Assembly: GCA_002733865.1 (NCBI GenBank)
Contig: NVXM01000028.1
Location: forward strand, 43,380-107,379
Source: Sphingopyxis sp.
Lineage (GTDB): Bacteria; Pseudomonadota; Alphaproteobacteria; Sphingomonadales; Sphingomonadaceae
Reading direction: 5' to 3'
Length of the DNA stretch: 64,000 nt
The notes below the pieces were generated by a model that saw only the letters and a list, made by a program, of their open reading frames with translations, was not told the DNA's origin and ran no database searches. The position numbers and the translations under genes were made by a program. Within the stretch, counting starts at the first letter, position 1. Each line of letters starts with the position of its first letter. Positions 25,060 through 35,327 of this stretch are shown here, one piece after another.

Positions 25060-25881
25060 ATGTCTTTTAAGCCCGTCGGAGATCGACATGCGATAATGGA
25101 AGTCGTGTTTCAACTTGTTTTCGCTCGGGAATTTCAAGCCGGAGAGCTAAAGAAGTTTGCCGAAGCACATAACGATTGGAAGTCTGATTTACCGAAAATT
25201 GAACGGATGACGGTATTCCAATTTGCTATAGGACCGGAAAGTGGCCCGCCTCCCGATCAACCTGAGCCCGCTGCACCGGTATTATTTAAATCGTTCAAGC
25301 GTGACGGTGGGTTAGATTGGCAACTGGCGGCACAGAACAATTGGACAGCTGTGAACTGCCTAGCATATTCCCGATGGGCTGCGGTATCCAAGCAGGCTAA
25401 AGGCCTGCTTGCCCAAGCGCTCACTCATTTGGCGTCTGCCGATAATCCGCTCACTTCGATATCACTTCAATACGTCGACAAATTTCGTTGGGACGGTAAC
25501 CCAGAGGATTACCGAGTGAACGATTTACTAAACAGGGATTCTGGTTTTTTTCCCAAATCTTTTGATCCTAAATTTCCAGCATGGCATCATCATACCGGCC
25601 AATTTTCATTTCACGAGGACGCCAAAACACCGCACCGAATATTAGAGCGAATTCATCTAGATGCTGCGTTTGAACAAGAGATACCGATTGTTAAAATTGA
25701 TACTGTAATGCGAGTTGACCTGAAAAAACCAATCGCGTCATCCGATCCAGAGATCGGAAACTTGGTTGATGAGTTCTTTGAAACTTTGCATTTAAAGAAC
25801 AAACGGTTATTATCAGAAGTGATAAATGAAGAATCGAAAGAAGCGATTTCACTGTTTGGAAAACCAGAAAATGCAAGTTAA
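25060..25881 (+). CDS. TIGR04255-like protein (cassette gene 1)
   Basis: A 273-aa soluble protein. The N-terminal pattern (RHAIMEVVFQLVFAREF, ..ELKKFAEAHNDWKSDLPKIE) and the central WTAVNCLAYSRWAAV, SISLQYVDKFRW resemble the sporadically distributed TIGR04255 family. TIGR04255 proteins occur patchily in bacteria, often beside other orphans, with no known biochemistry. Codon use is AT-richer than neighbours, a sign of transfer. AAGG precedes the ATG at 25060. The 3' end overlaps gene 2 by 11 nt. Confidence 0.6.
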   Translation: MSFKPVGDRHAIMEVVFQLVFAREFQAGELKKFAEAHNDWKSDLPKIERMTVFQFAIGPESGPPPDQPEPAAPVLFKSFKRDGGLDWQLAAQNNWTAVNCLAYSRWAAVSKQAKGLLAQALTHLASADNPLTSISLQYVDKFRWDGNPEDYRVNDLLNRDSGFFPKSFDPKFPAWHHHTGQFSFHEDAKTPHRILERIHLDAAFEQEIPIVKIDTVMRVDLKKPIASSDPEIGNLVDEFFETLHLKNKRLLSEVINEESKEAISLFGKPENAS

Positions 25882-26530
25882 CGAATACTCGCCAATTCCA
25901 AGCTCCGATATAAAAGAAGAATGGGTTGTTTCTGATCACATTGGGAAACCTAAATTCCAAGCCTATCCGGACGACGGACATATGGTAAATAAACAATCAA
26001 CTGATAGCTGGACCAGTTCACTAGGACAAGTTGCTGGCGTTGCGATGCTCGCAACAATTTGCGGTTCCGTAGTTCATGTAACCGATAGCTACAATACTTC
26101 TCTTCACCCAAATGCCAGCACCCTGTCTTCTACAAGCGCTGAAAACATTCGATACTTCAATGATGAACGCGCACTTCTCGTCCATGAACTCCGGCAGTAT
26201 GCTTTTTTGGAAAATGGATGGGACGGCGATTCAAATGACCGTGCGCCATCCAAGAATGCGATAAATGAGGCAATCGCTTTCGTCGACAGCTTACCGCCAT
26301 TCATTCCTCTCCCAGAGCCAATGGTGTCAAGTGATGGTGAGGCTGGTCTATATTGGAATAACGGCCATGTATATTTGGACGTCGGTTTTCGTGGAATTGG
26401 TCAATGCGTTTTCTTCGGCAAGTGTGAAGACGTGCTCATAAAAGGCAGCGAACCTATTGCGACAGGAAAAATGCTGCCTGCAAAACTCGCATCTTTCATC
26501 TCCTCATCTTTCTCGCCTAATGCTGTGTAG
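25871..26530 (+). CDS. unknown protein with one membrane-like segment (cassette gene 2)
   Basis: A 219-aa protein. After a polar N-terminus there is one hydrophobic stretch (LGQVAGVAMLATICGSVVHV, about residues 52-71) that could span or touch the membrane. The C-terminal domain shows LRQYAFLENGWDGDSND, NEAIAFVDSLP, PLPEPMVSSDGEAGLYWNNG and HVYLDVGFRG. I recall similar orphan proteins with the LENGWDG and GEAGLYW motifs next to TIGR04255 genes, but no function. ATG at 25871 has GGAAA upstream and overlaps gene 1 by 11 nt; an earlier ATG at 25826 is less likely. Confidence 0.6.
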   Translation: MQVNEYSPIPSSDIKEEWVVSDHIGKPKFQAYPDDGHMVNKQSTDSWTSSLGQVAGVAMLATICGSVVHVTDSYNTSLHPNASTLSSTSAENIRYFNDERALLVHELRQYAFLENGWDGDSNDRAPSKNAINEAIAFVDSLPPFIPLPEPMVSSDGEAGLYWNNGHVYLDVGFRGIGQCVFFGKCEDVLIKGSEPIATGKMLPAKLASFISSSFSPNAV

Positions 26531-27008
26531 TTGCGAACAGGTTGCTAGGAGCCAATTCGGTCGAATTGGAAATGAAACTTTGGATCGGATCGTTCGGTCT
26601 CCAGAACACTTCGTTAAAGGCACTTCGCAGTTGAAGCCTTCGATCTTTCCGCCCTCCCATATCAGTCACAAAGGGTTGTCGTTAAACCGAGTTGACAAAA
26701 TGCCTATCACGGAGCTTTGTGCATTCTGCAACGCGGTCGCTAAAATGAAACCCGAACAAGATTGGAAGGGTGGCTTTCAATTTCCCGCCGAAACAGTCCG
26801 CGCTTTGAAAGACGGGGACGGCAACAGAACTCTGTGTTTGTTTGACGATCCGGTACCAGAAACGCAAACGTCGCAAGGTGTCATTCCAGCAAATGATGGT
26901 CATGCACTTGTGGTAGCTTCTAGTGATGATATGCCCGAAGAGGATGTAAAAGAAATTCGCGCTCATCTTCTTGAAGTAGGAAAATTTGTCGAAAAGCCGT
27001 TCCTTTAA
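26520..27008 (+). CDS. unknown protein (cassette gene 3)
   Basis: A 162-aa soluble protein starting MLCSCEQVARSQFGRIGNET, then LDRIVRSPEHFVKGTSQLKP, SIFPPSHISHKGLSLNRVDK, a helical middle, a DGDGNRTLCLFDDPVPE strand region and an acidic C-terminal helix (EEDVKEIRAHLLEVGKFVEK). No family recognised. Its start overlaps the gene 2 stop by exactly 11 nt, the same geometry as genes 1-2, implying a fixed translational relay. Same AT-rich composition. Ends 48 nt before the duplicated thiC tail. Confidence 0.6.
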   Translation: MLCSCEQVARSQFGRIGNETLDRIVRSPEHFVKGTSQLKPSIFPPSHISHKGLSLNRVDKMPITELCAFCNAVAKMKPEQDWKGGFQFPAETVRALKDGDGNRTLCLFDDPVPETQTSQGVIPANDGHALVVASSDDMPEEDVKEIRAHLLEVGKFVEKPFL

Positions 27009-27056
27009 CTCCGGCTGTTTGGGCCAAAAAACTTCAATCGTTCCCTTCACCCTACC

Positions 27057-27226
27057 TCATCCTCTACCAAATATAACCACTGCCCCTTGTCCTGGTAGAC
27101 TTTCGCCATCTCCCGCATCCCCGCTTCCGCGGCCGCCTTGCTGGCTGCTGCGGTATCGGAACCGAGCTTCTCGCTGGCGAGAAAACCCTCGGCGCTCTGG
27201 TTCTGCTTGCTGGCGAAGTCGCGGAC
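27057..27226 (-). repeat. 170-bp duplicate of the thiC 3' end
   Basis: Positions 27057-27226 match 27655-27824 (inside thiC) over 170 nt without gaps but with scattered substitutions, encoding nearly the same peptide ([20 protein letters not shown] ... REMAKVY). It lies directly beside the AT-rich cassette and downstream of the truncated membrane gene that follows thiC. It looks like a recombination or insertion scar; it is not a functional gene (no ThiC active site). Confidence 0.9.
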
Positions 27227-27272
27227 GTCCCGGAGGCGAAACCGATCCCACCCGCGCACCCCGAAACAGGCC

Positions 27273-27620
27273 TCAAGCACCGCCGCCCTGCTCTCGCCCC
27301 TCTCCCGCAATCCGCCGGTGTTCGTCCACGCTGCGGCGCATCTCTCTGGCCTGCAGATGCAGCGCCTTGTTCGACAGTCTGATCTCGCGACTCTGCTGGA
27401 AAAAGCCGAGCACCAGCCAGAGGAAAGCGAGCGGGCTGGACACGCCGCCGAGGAAATCGCCCAGCTCGTTCAGGCGCAAGTCGGCGGGGTTCTGGCCCTG
27501 CACCGCGAGATAGGCCACGAGGCCGATCAGATAGAGCGCGGTGAGCCACAGGCCGATGACCGGCAGGCGGCGGCGTTCGCGTCGATCATCCAGTATCGCC
27601 TCCGCATCGGTCTCGGCCAT
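27273..27620 (-). CDS. membrane protein, apparently 3'-truncated
   Basis: 115 aa with two membrane helices (VIGLWLTALYLIGLVAYLA; LGGVSSPLAFLWLVLGFFQQ) followed by a coiled-coil (REIRLSNKALHLQAREMRRSVDE). I recall longer proteins with the same LNELGDFL...LAFLWLVLGFFQQ pattern carrying a further C-terminal domain. Here the frame ends (GREQGGGA) just before the duplicated thiC tail, so the 3' part is probably lost. It starts 12 nt after the thiC stop with GGGAGCG upstream, so it is co-transcribed with thiC. Confidence 0.6.
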   Translation of the reverse strand: MAETDAEAILDDRRERRRLPVIGLWLTALYLIGLVAYLAVQGQNPADLRLNELGDFLGGVSSPLAFLWLVLGFFQQSREIRLSNKALHLQAREMRRSVDEHRRIAGEGREQGGGA

Positions 27621-27632
27621 ATGATACGCTCC

Positions 27633-29714
<2,082 letters not shown>

Positions 29715-29785
29715 ATAACAGGAACATAGAGACTTGCTGGCCGGATGTCATGCCAATTCTGGCGACAGCGGCAACCGGGCCTTAG

Positions 29786-29803
29786 TTTAATCGGTCGATT
29801 AAA
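29786..29803. promoter_or_regulatory. perfect 18-bp palindrome, candidate TetR-type operator
   Basis: TTTAATCG-GT-CGATTAAA is a perfect 8-bp inverted repeat with a 2-bp centre, 61 nt upstream of the monooxygenase-esterase gene. The size and centre fit a TetR-family dimer site. A related, imperfect site lies at 53468 before the MBL-fold gene. No tetR gene is in the window. Confidence 0.6.
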
Positions 29804-29863
29804 AATGTTGGTATCCCGCGCGGCGATCTGTTATCTTTCCCGCAAAGCCCGCAGAGGCGCCAA

Positions 29864-32455
29864 ATGGAGTGGATGATGACGGAATCGAACAAGGCACAGC
29901 TGGATGTAATCATTGTCGGAGCGGGCTTTGCCGGGCTCTATCTGCTGCACAAATTTCGCGGGATGGGGCTTTCCGCTCGCGCCTTTGAGGCCGGCGACGA
30001 TGTTGGCGGGACCTGGTACTGGAACCGTTATCCGGGTGCGCGCTGTGATATTGAAAGCATCGACTATTCGTTCAGTTTCGATCCCGCGCTCGAGCAGGAA
30101 TGGGAGTGGAGCGAAAAATACGCGACCCAGCCGGAAATTCTGCGCTACGCCCAGCATGTTGCCGAGCGCTTTGATCTGCGGCGTGATATCACATTTGAAA
30201 CGCGCGTTGAGCAAGCGGTCTGGGACGAGGATTCGTCAAGCTGGACGGTGACCACCGAAACGGGCGAGACGGTGAGCAGCCGCTTCTTCATCATGGCCAC
30301 CGGGTGCCTGTCCCAGCCGAAGGATATCGACATTGCCGGAATCGAGAATTTTACCGGCGAGATATACCGCACCCATAGCTGGCCGCACGAGGGCGTCGAT
30401 TTTTCCGGGAAGACGGTCGGTATCATCGGCACTGGATCATCGGGCATCCAGTCGATCCCGCTTATTGCGGCGCAGGCGGACCACACCACCGTTTTCCAGC
30501 GCACCGCCAATTACTCGATTCCCGCCGGCAACGGCCCGATCGCGCCGGAAAAGGAAGCGGTGAAGAAGCGCTATCAGGATTATCGCGAAGAGGCGCGCTG
30601 GACCAAGGTCGGCGTGCCGGGCAAGGAGGCGATGGACTTCGCGCTGACGGTGTCGGACGAGGAGCGGCAGCAGCGCTATGAGGAACTTTGGGACAAGGGC
30701 GCGATCCCGCATCTCGGTTCCGAATTTGCCGACATATTGATCAGCGAGGAGGCAAACGAAACGCTGGCCGAATTTGTCCGCAGCAAGATCCGGTCGGTGA
30801 TCGAGGACAGCAATGTCGCCGATATCCTGACCCCGACCGAATTTCCGATCTGCACGAAGCGCGCCTGTCTCGACACCAATTATTACCAGACATTCAACAA
30901 GAACAATGTCGATATTGTCGATATCAAGGCCAATCCGATCACATCGATCACCGCCAGCGGGATCGCGACGCAGGATCAGAATTTCGCCTTTGACGCGATC
31001 GTCTTTGCCACCGGCTTTGATGCGATGACTGGCGCGCTGCTGGCGATCGATATCCGGGGTCGTGAGGGACAGAGTCTGAAAGACAAATGGGCAGACGGGC
31101 CGCTGAACTATCTGGGACTGACGGTTTCGGGCTTTCCCAATTTCTTCATGATCACCGGCCCCGGCAGCCCCTCGGTCCTGTCCAACATGGTGCTGTCAAT
31201 TGAACAGCATGTCGAGTGGATTGCCGACTGTCTCGCCTATATGCGTAATGAGAACCTGACCGTTATTGACCCCACCGAAACGGCGGAAACCGGCTGGGTC
31301 GAATATGGCACGGCGACCAGCGACATGACGCTCTTTCCGCAGGCCAAGTCCTGGTACATGGGTGCGAACGTGCCCGGAAAACCGCGCGTGTGCCTGCCCT
31401 ATGTGGGTGGCGTCGCGGCCTATCGCCGGGTCTGCAACGATGTCGCGGCGCAGGATTATCTCGGCTTCCGCTTTGATGGACCGGGCGGCACGCGCTGCAA
31501 TGACGGACTGGTCCGGCGGCAGCAGCCCGATGTGGTGGCGCTGCTCGAAATGCTGGCCGAGATGGAATTGCCGCCATTTGAAAGCATGTCACCGGAACAG
31601 GCGCGTGCGACGTCGGTTGCGATGAACGCGGGCAATCCGCCTGGGCCTCAGGTTGGCGCAGTGATCGACGGCCAATTCCCCGGTGCCGATGGCTCGCTGG
31701 ACTATCGCCTGTACCGGCCGCACAGCCCCGGCCCGCATCCGGTCACGCTCTATTTCCATGGCGGCGGATGGGTGCTTGGCGACCACACCTCCGATGACGC
31801 CTTCTGTCGCGACCTTTGCAATAATACGGGCACCATCGTCATCTCCGCCAATTACCGCCATGCGCCAGAAGCACCCTTCCCCGCCGCTGCAGATGACGGT
31901 TTCGCCGCCCTGCAATGGGTTGCCGACAATATCGATATGCTTGGCGGTATCGAGGGCGAACTGGCGGTTTGCGGCTGGAGCGCCGGCGCGAATATTGCGG
32001 CGGTAGTCTGTCAACTGGCGCGCGACGCAGGTGGACCGGCTATCAGAGGCCAGGTCCTGATCACGCCGGTTGTAGATGCCAGTGACGACAGCCCGTCGAT
32101 GACCGACAATGCCGAGGGATTCGTGCTGACGAAGGCGCTGATGGACTGGTTCTGGGACCATTATGCCGATCCTGCCCGTCGCAGCGATCCCAAGGCTTCA
32201 CCGCTGCTCGCCGCTGATCTGTCCGGGCTGCCGCCAGCGCTGATTATCACCGGCGAATTTGATCCCCTGCGCGATCAGGGCAAGGCCTATGCCGAAGCGC
32301 TATCGAAGGCTGGAACGGACGTTCGGCAGACAACTTATCCCGGGCAGATCCATACGTCATTCACCGCGGTTGGCGCGATTCCGACGGCCGATGGAGCGCG
32401 AGCGGAAATTGCGGCAGCATTGAAACAATATTTCAAGGTGATGGAGGCGGCGTAG
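29864..32455 (+). CDS. Baeyer-Villiger-type flavin monooxygenase fused to HSL-type esterase
   Basis: An 863-aa fusion. Residues 1 to about 555 form a class B flavin monooxygenase (FAD motif GAGFAG near residue 19; NADPH motif GTGSSG near 190; BVMO-type fingerprint region [12 protein letters not shown] at 163-174). Residues about 590-863 are a hormone-sensitive-lipase-type alpha/beta hydrolase with HGGGW (from His632), Ser706 in GWSAG, Asp800 and His830. Family knowledge: BVMOs turn ketones into esters, and the esterase would then split the ester; one polypeptide could do both. The fingerprint has Arg where His is normal (169). Two in-frame starts at 29873 and 29876 are also plausible. A palindrome lies upstream. 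Confidence 0.9.
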   Translation: MEWMMTESNKAQLDVIIVGAGFAGLYLLHKFRGMGLSARAFEAGDDVGGTWYWNRYPGARCDIESIDYSFSFDPALEQEWEWSEKYATQPEILRYAQHVAERFDLRRDITFETRVEQAVWDEDSSSWTVTTETGETVSSRFFIMATGCLSQPKDIDIAGIENFTGEIYRTHSWPHEGVDFSGKTVGIIGTGSSGIQSIPLIAAQADHTTVFQRTANYSIPAGNGPIAPEKEAVKKRYQDYREEARWTKVGVPGKEAMDFALTVSDEERQQRYEELWDKGAIPHLGSEFADILISEEANETLAEFVRSKIRSVIEDSNVADILTPTEFPICTKRACLDTNYYQTFNKNNVDIVDIKANPITSITASGIATQDQNFAFDAIVFATGFDAMTGALLAIDIRGREGQSLKDKWADGPLNYLGLTVSGFPNFFMITGPGSPSVLSNMVLSIEQHVEWIADCLAYMRNENLTVIDPTETAETGWVEYGTATSDMTLFPQAKSWYMGANVPGKPRVCLPYVGGVAAYRRVCNDVAAQDYLGFRFDGPGGTRCNDGLVRRQQPDVVALLEMLAEMELPPFESMSPEQARATSVAMNAGNPPGPQVGAVIDGQFPGADGSLDYRLYRPHSPGPHPVTLYFHGGGWVLGDHTSDDAFCRDLCNNTGTIVISANYRHAPEAPFPAAADDGFAALQWVADNIDMLGGIEGELAVCGWSAGANIAAVVCQLARDAGGPAIRGQVLITPVVDASDDSPSMTDNAEGFVLTKALMDWFWDHYADPARRSDPKASPLLAADLSGLPPALIITGEFDPLRDQGKAYAEALSKAGTDVRQTTYPGQIHTSFTAVGAIPTADGARAEIAAALKQYFKVMEAA

Positions 32456-32480
32456 ATATCTGGCTTCGACGAAGCGGCTC

Positions 32481-32924
32481 TCAACTGACCTGCAGCCGCA
32501 CCAAGCCGGCAAAAATCGCGCCGAAGCCGACGGCAATGGACAGGCCAGCAAGAAAACGGTTGCTGCCGCCCATCAACTTGCTGGCGAACTTCAAAAACCA
32601 GTCGCCAAACGCCAGGATCAGCGCGCCTTCAACGCATATCCAGCCACCGAGCACGGTGATCAGGATCGAGAGAAGGTCTGCGGGATTCCATGGATTGACC
32701 AGATAGATGGTTGCTCCAAGCACCAGCGCGACCATACCGGTCAGAAATTGCAGCGCGCTGCTTTCGCGAATGTCCTGCACCATTTTGGCCCAAAAACCGG
32801 GGCACCGAAATTCACCGGTCCCTGCGGCAACCGCGTAGAGCCCGATAAAAAGGGTAATCCAGCCAGTAATATTGCCTGAGTTGCCCAGTGCTTCGCTCCT
32901 CTTGCCTCCATGCCAAACGCGCAT
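32481..32924 (-). CDS. four-helix membrane protein, unknown
   Basis: 147 aa with four predicted helices (about residues 20-36, 57-77, 81-107, 122-143). The motif LVNPWNPADLLSIL is seen in uncharacterised alphaproteobacterial membrane proteins. Start uncertain: ATG at 32924 lacks a good ribosome-binding site. Convergent with the fusion gene (25 nt between stops). The 247 nt upstream (32925-33171) hold nothing recognisable. Confidence 0.65.
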   Translation of the reverse strand: MRVWHGGKRSEALGNSGNITGWITLFIGLYAVAAGTGEFRCPGFWAKMVQDIRESSALQFLTGMVALVLGATIYLVNPWNPADLLSILITVLGGWICVEGALILAFGDWFLKFASKLMGGSNRFLAGLSIAVGFGAIFAGLVRLQVS

Positions 32925-33171
32925 GTCCGATGTACAGAAGTCTAAGGCTAGCGGGAGAGCAGGTCCAGAAATGATTGCAGGTCTTGTCAGAACGGGCCAG
33001 CCGTGTTCTGCGGTCGGATCGCCGGCTCCCTGTCAAAGTATGGCAATGGTGAAGGTTATTCTGTCATGCGCTAAATCCGCAAGCAGCAGGTGTCGCGAAT
33101 TCGACCCGCGCGCCACCGGGAAGGGCTAGGCCAACATGGTGGACTCCAGTCGTCAGATGCGGGGTCATATA

Positions 33172-33813
33172 TCATTGTCCTTGATTGGGTGTTGAGTTGG
33201 GTCGGCTGGCGCGCAACCGTGCGACTTCAGCGCGGAGCTGATCCAATTCGGCGGTCAGCGGCGCAATTGCGGAAGCGATTTCGGTTTCGGTGAAGCGCGG
33301 CATGATGTGCTGCGGACAATTCCAGTCGAAGCCGATCACGTCGATGATATATATTCTCTCGGGGACCGCCTTGTAATCTGCAGACATCAGTGAATTAACC
33401 AGGCCCGGATCGTCCTCCAGCCCGACAATCCTGGCCTTGCCCAGAATCTTCAGACGGCGTCTGTTGGGATAGTCCATCAGGAATAGCGAGACGCCAGGTC
33501 GGGTCTGTATATTGCTCGTGCTGATATATTGCTTGTTACCGCTATAATCGGCAAAGGCCAGTCGGTTGCCACCGAGCAGCTTGAGAAAACCGGCCGGTCC
33601 ACCGCGATGCTGGACATAGGGCCAGCCGTCTGCGGTTACGCTGGCCATATAGAAGCTGTCACGCGCAGCCAGGAACATCGCTTCTTTCTTGCCGAGAATA
33701 TCGGGCCCGTCAGCGCCCTGCTCCATTCTTGCATAGGCATCGCGTGATCCGGCCTGTTCCTGCATGGCACGCGCTGCATCGGTGAACAGGGTTCTGATAT
33801 AATTTTGCGCCAT
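33172..33813 (-). CDS. pyridoxamine 5'-phosphate oxidase-family protein
   Basis: A 213-aa split-barrel flavin-binding (PPOX-type) protein. Features are DSFYMASVTADGWPYVQHRGG (flavin-pocket strand), NRLAFADYSGNKQYIS, and RRRLKILGKARIV, then WNCPQHIMPRF. The end is a coiled coil (AELDQLRAEVARLRAS). These proteins bind FMN or F420 and often reduce or sequester small aromatic compounds; substrate unknown. GGAG lies 7 nt before the ATG at 33813, favouring it over 33819. The neighbouring lysR-like gene is divergent but broken. Confidence 0.85.
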   Translation of the reverse strand: MAQNYIRTLFTDAARAMQEQAGSRDAYARMEQGADGPDILGKKEAMFLAARDSFYMASVTADGWPYVQHRGGPAGFLKLLGGNRLAFADYSGNKQYISTSNIQTRPGVSLFLMDYPNRRRLKILGKARIVGLEDDPGLVNSLMSADYKAVPERIYIIDVIGFDWNCPQHIMPRFTETEIASAIAPLTAELDQLRAEVARLRASRPNSTPNQGQ

Positions 33814-33961
33814 TTCCATTCTCCAGTTTGCACGGCTCCAGTGGCATCAGAGCGGGTCAAAAAAGGATCCCGTCGACCGCGCAGAACGAGAGATAATTTA
33901 TGATCCCATTGATTATAATACCGTATTTTTGAACATCACTATTACATATTGAGTAACAATA

Positions 33962-34269
33962 ATGGATCGAATTCAGACTCTCGAGATGTAGGTTGCGGTT
34001 GCCGATCCGGGCAGTATTTCAGCGGCAGCACGGGCGCTTCGGGTATCGCCACCGCGGTGACAAGGGGGATCGGTGCTTTGGAAACCCGGATGGGCGTCCC
34101 GCTATTCCATTCATCCAAACGCGCCATATCACTGACCGATGATGGCGCGACTTTTCTGCCCAGCGCGCTCAGGATCTTGAGCGAAATAAAAAATGCCGAA
34201 CGGCAGGGAAAATTGACCAAGGTCTTCAGGACAGCGACGCCGCCCCCTGCCGATAAATTTGTTGTTTGA
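33962..34269 (+). pseudogene. LysR-type regulator fragment, decayed
   Basis: The first frame reads MDRIQTLEM, TAG (33989-33991), then VAVADPGSISAAARALRVSP, the start of a LysR helix-turn-helix. Near 34055 the reading shifts by +1 relative to a normal lysR gene and continues VTRGIGALETRMGVPLFHSS and RAISLTDDGATFLPSALRIL, the rest of the DNA-binding domain. The effector domain is absent after about 34230. So it carries a nonsense codon, a frameshift and a 3' deletion. It was probably the divergent regulator of the PPOX gene. Confidence 0.85.
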
Positions 34270-34362
34270 GAGCGCCAGGCGCAGCTTTCCTGCCACCCGG
34301 TTGATCATAGATGGAATGAAGAACAGGCCAGCAGACCAGGGCCTAACCGATGCAACGCCTTA

Positions 34363-35229
34363 TCAGAAAGTATAACCCACGCCTATTGCGCCGAAAAACT
34401 GGTCGGCACTGCCGCGGATCGATGTGACGGGCGACCGTCTTGGGTCACCGAGCATGCGCGAATAGCTGCCGAGGAAAATCAGGCTAAACCCGCCGTTGGT
34501 CACGTCACCGTCAAGATCGACTCCGGTGAGCACCGATGCGCTGACGTTTTTCCAGCCGCTGTCGGCGGTGAAGGTCGGCAGGCCGCTAGCCGCTGATCCG
34601 GCAGGCGAAATGCTGAAATAATAGTCGGCGTAATTATCATCCACATATTCACCACTGAACGAAAGGCTGGTGACGACGCCCTCGCTCAGAGGTGTGAAAT
34701 AGGTCAGGCTCGGGTATACGACCATACCGTCATGCGCCCCGGCGACATCCCAACGGACGTCGACCTGTGCGGTCAGCGAGTCATAGGGGTTGAGAACCCG
34801 GTTTACCTGCACGCCGGCAAAAGGACCAACTTCAACGGCAAAATCGAGCTTGCCGAGCGAACGAACGACGGGGTCCTTGATCGAATTCTCCCGGTCGAAA
34901 CGTGCACGCACAACGGGGCCGAAGATAAAATCAACCTTGGCACCGTCCTGATCGGGAATCACATCAAAAGCGATACCCGGCCCGCGCGGCTGAAAATCAA
35001 CGCCGCCGAAGCTGCCGAGAACCACGGGCAGCGGGGAAATCGTGTAGTCGTCCGATCCTTCGTAGCTCGGGCCGACCGCGACGCCGACACCTGCCGTCAA
35101 ATAGTCGCCGTCAAAAACAGAGTCTTCGCGCGCTTCTGGCGCCGGATCCTCCTGCGCCAGAAGCGGAGAGGAAAGACTGAGGCCGAGAGAGAGCAGAGCG
35201 GTGTAACGCAAGATGTTCGAGTTTTTCAA
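34363..35229 (-). CDS. MipA/OmpV-family outer-membrane protein
   Basis: A 288-aa beta-barrel with signal peptide (cleavage after LLAQ) and MipA-type landmarks: TAGVGVAVGPSYEGSDDYTI at the N-terminus, alternating hydrophobic strands (VDFIFGPVVRARFDRE; AVEVGPFAGVQV; SLTYFTPLSEGVVTSL) and a terminal aromatic Phe (GAIGVGYTF), the sorting signal for BamA. MipA is a scaffolding partner of MltA and PBP1B in E. coli; many homologues are porin-like. No partner gene is adjacent. It follows the lysR remnant. Confidence 0.88.
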   Translation of the reverse strand: MKNSNILRYTALLSLGLSLSSPLLAQEDPAPEAREDSVFDGDYLTAGVGVAVGPSYEGSDDYTISPLPVVLGSFGGVDFQPRGPGIAFDVIPDQDGAKVDFIFGPVVRARFDRENSIKDPVVRSLGKLDFAVEVGPFAGVQVNRVLNPYDSLTAQVDVRWDVAGAHDGMVVYPSLTYFTPLSEGVVTSLSFSGEYVDDNYADYYFSISPAGSAASGLPTFTADSGWKNVSASVLTGVDLDGDVTNGGFSLIFLGSYSRMLGDPRRSPVTSIRGSADQFFGAIGVGYTF

Positions 35230-35327
35230 GATTAGTTCCCAGTTGTTTGCTTAACCTTCAAACGCGCAGCTCGTCCAACGGTTCCAATCCAGCCATAGTC
35301 CCTAACCATCTTTTTGTTAAAAAAATG

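Noticed and set aside
27057..27226. thiC tail duplicate as an integrase attachment site
   Set aside because: No integrase gene, no short direct core repeat on the cassette's left side; kept only as a recombination-scar hypothesis.
27047..27310. 87-aa minus-strand frame ending in a ThiC-like peptide
   Set aside because: It is the duplicated thiC tail fused to unrelated sequence; no start or catalytic part, so treated as a repeat scar.
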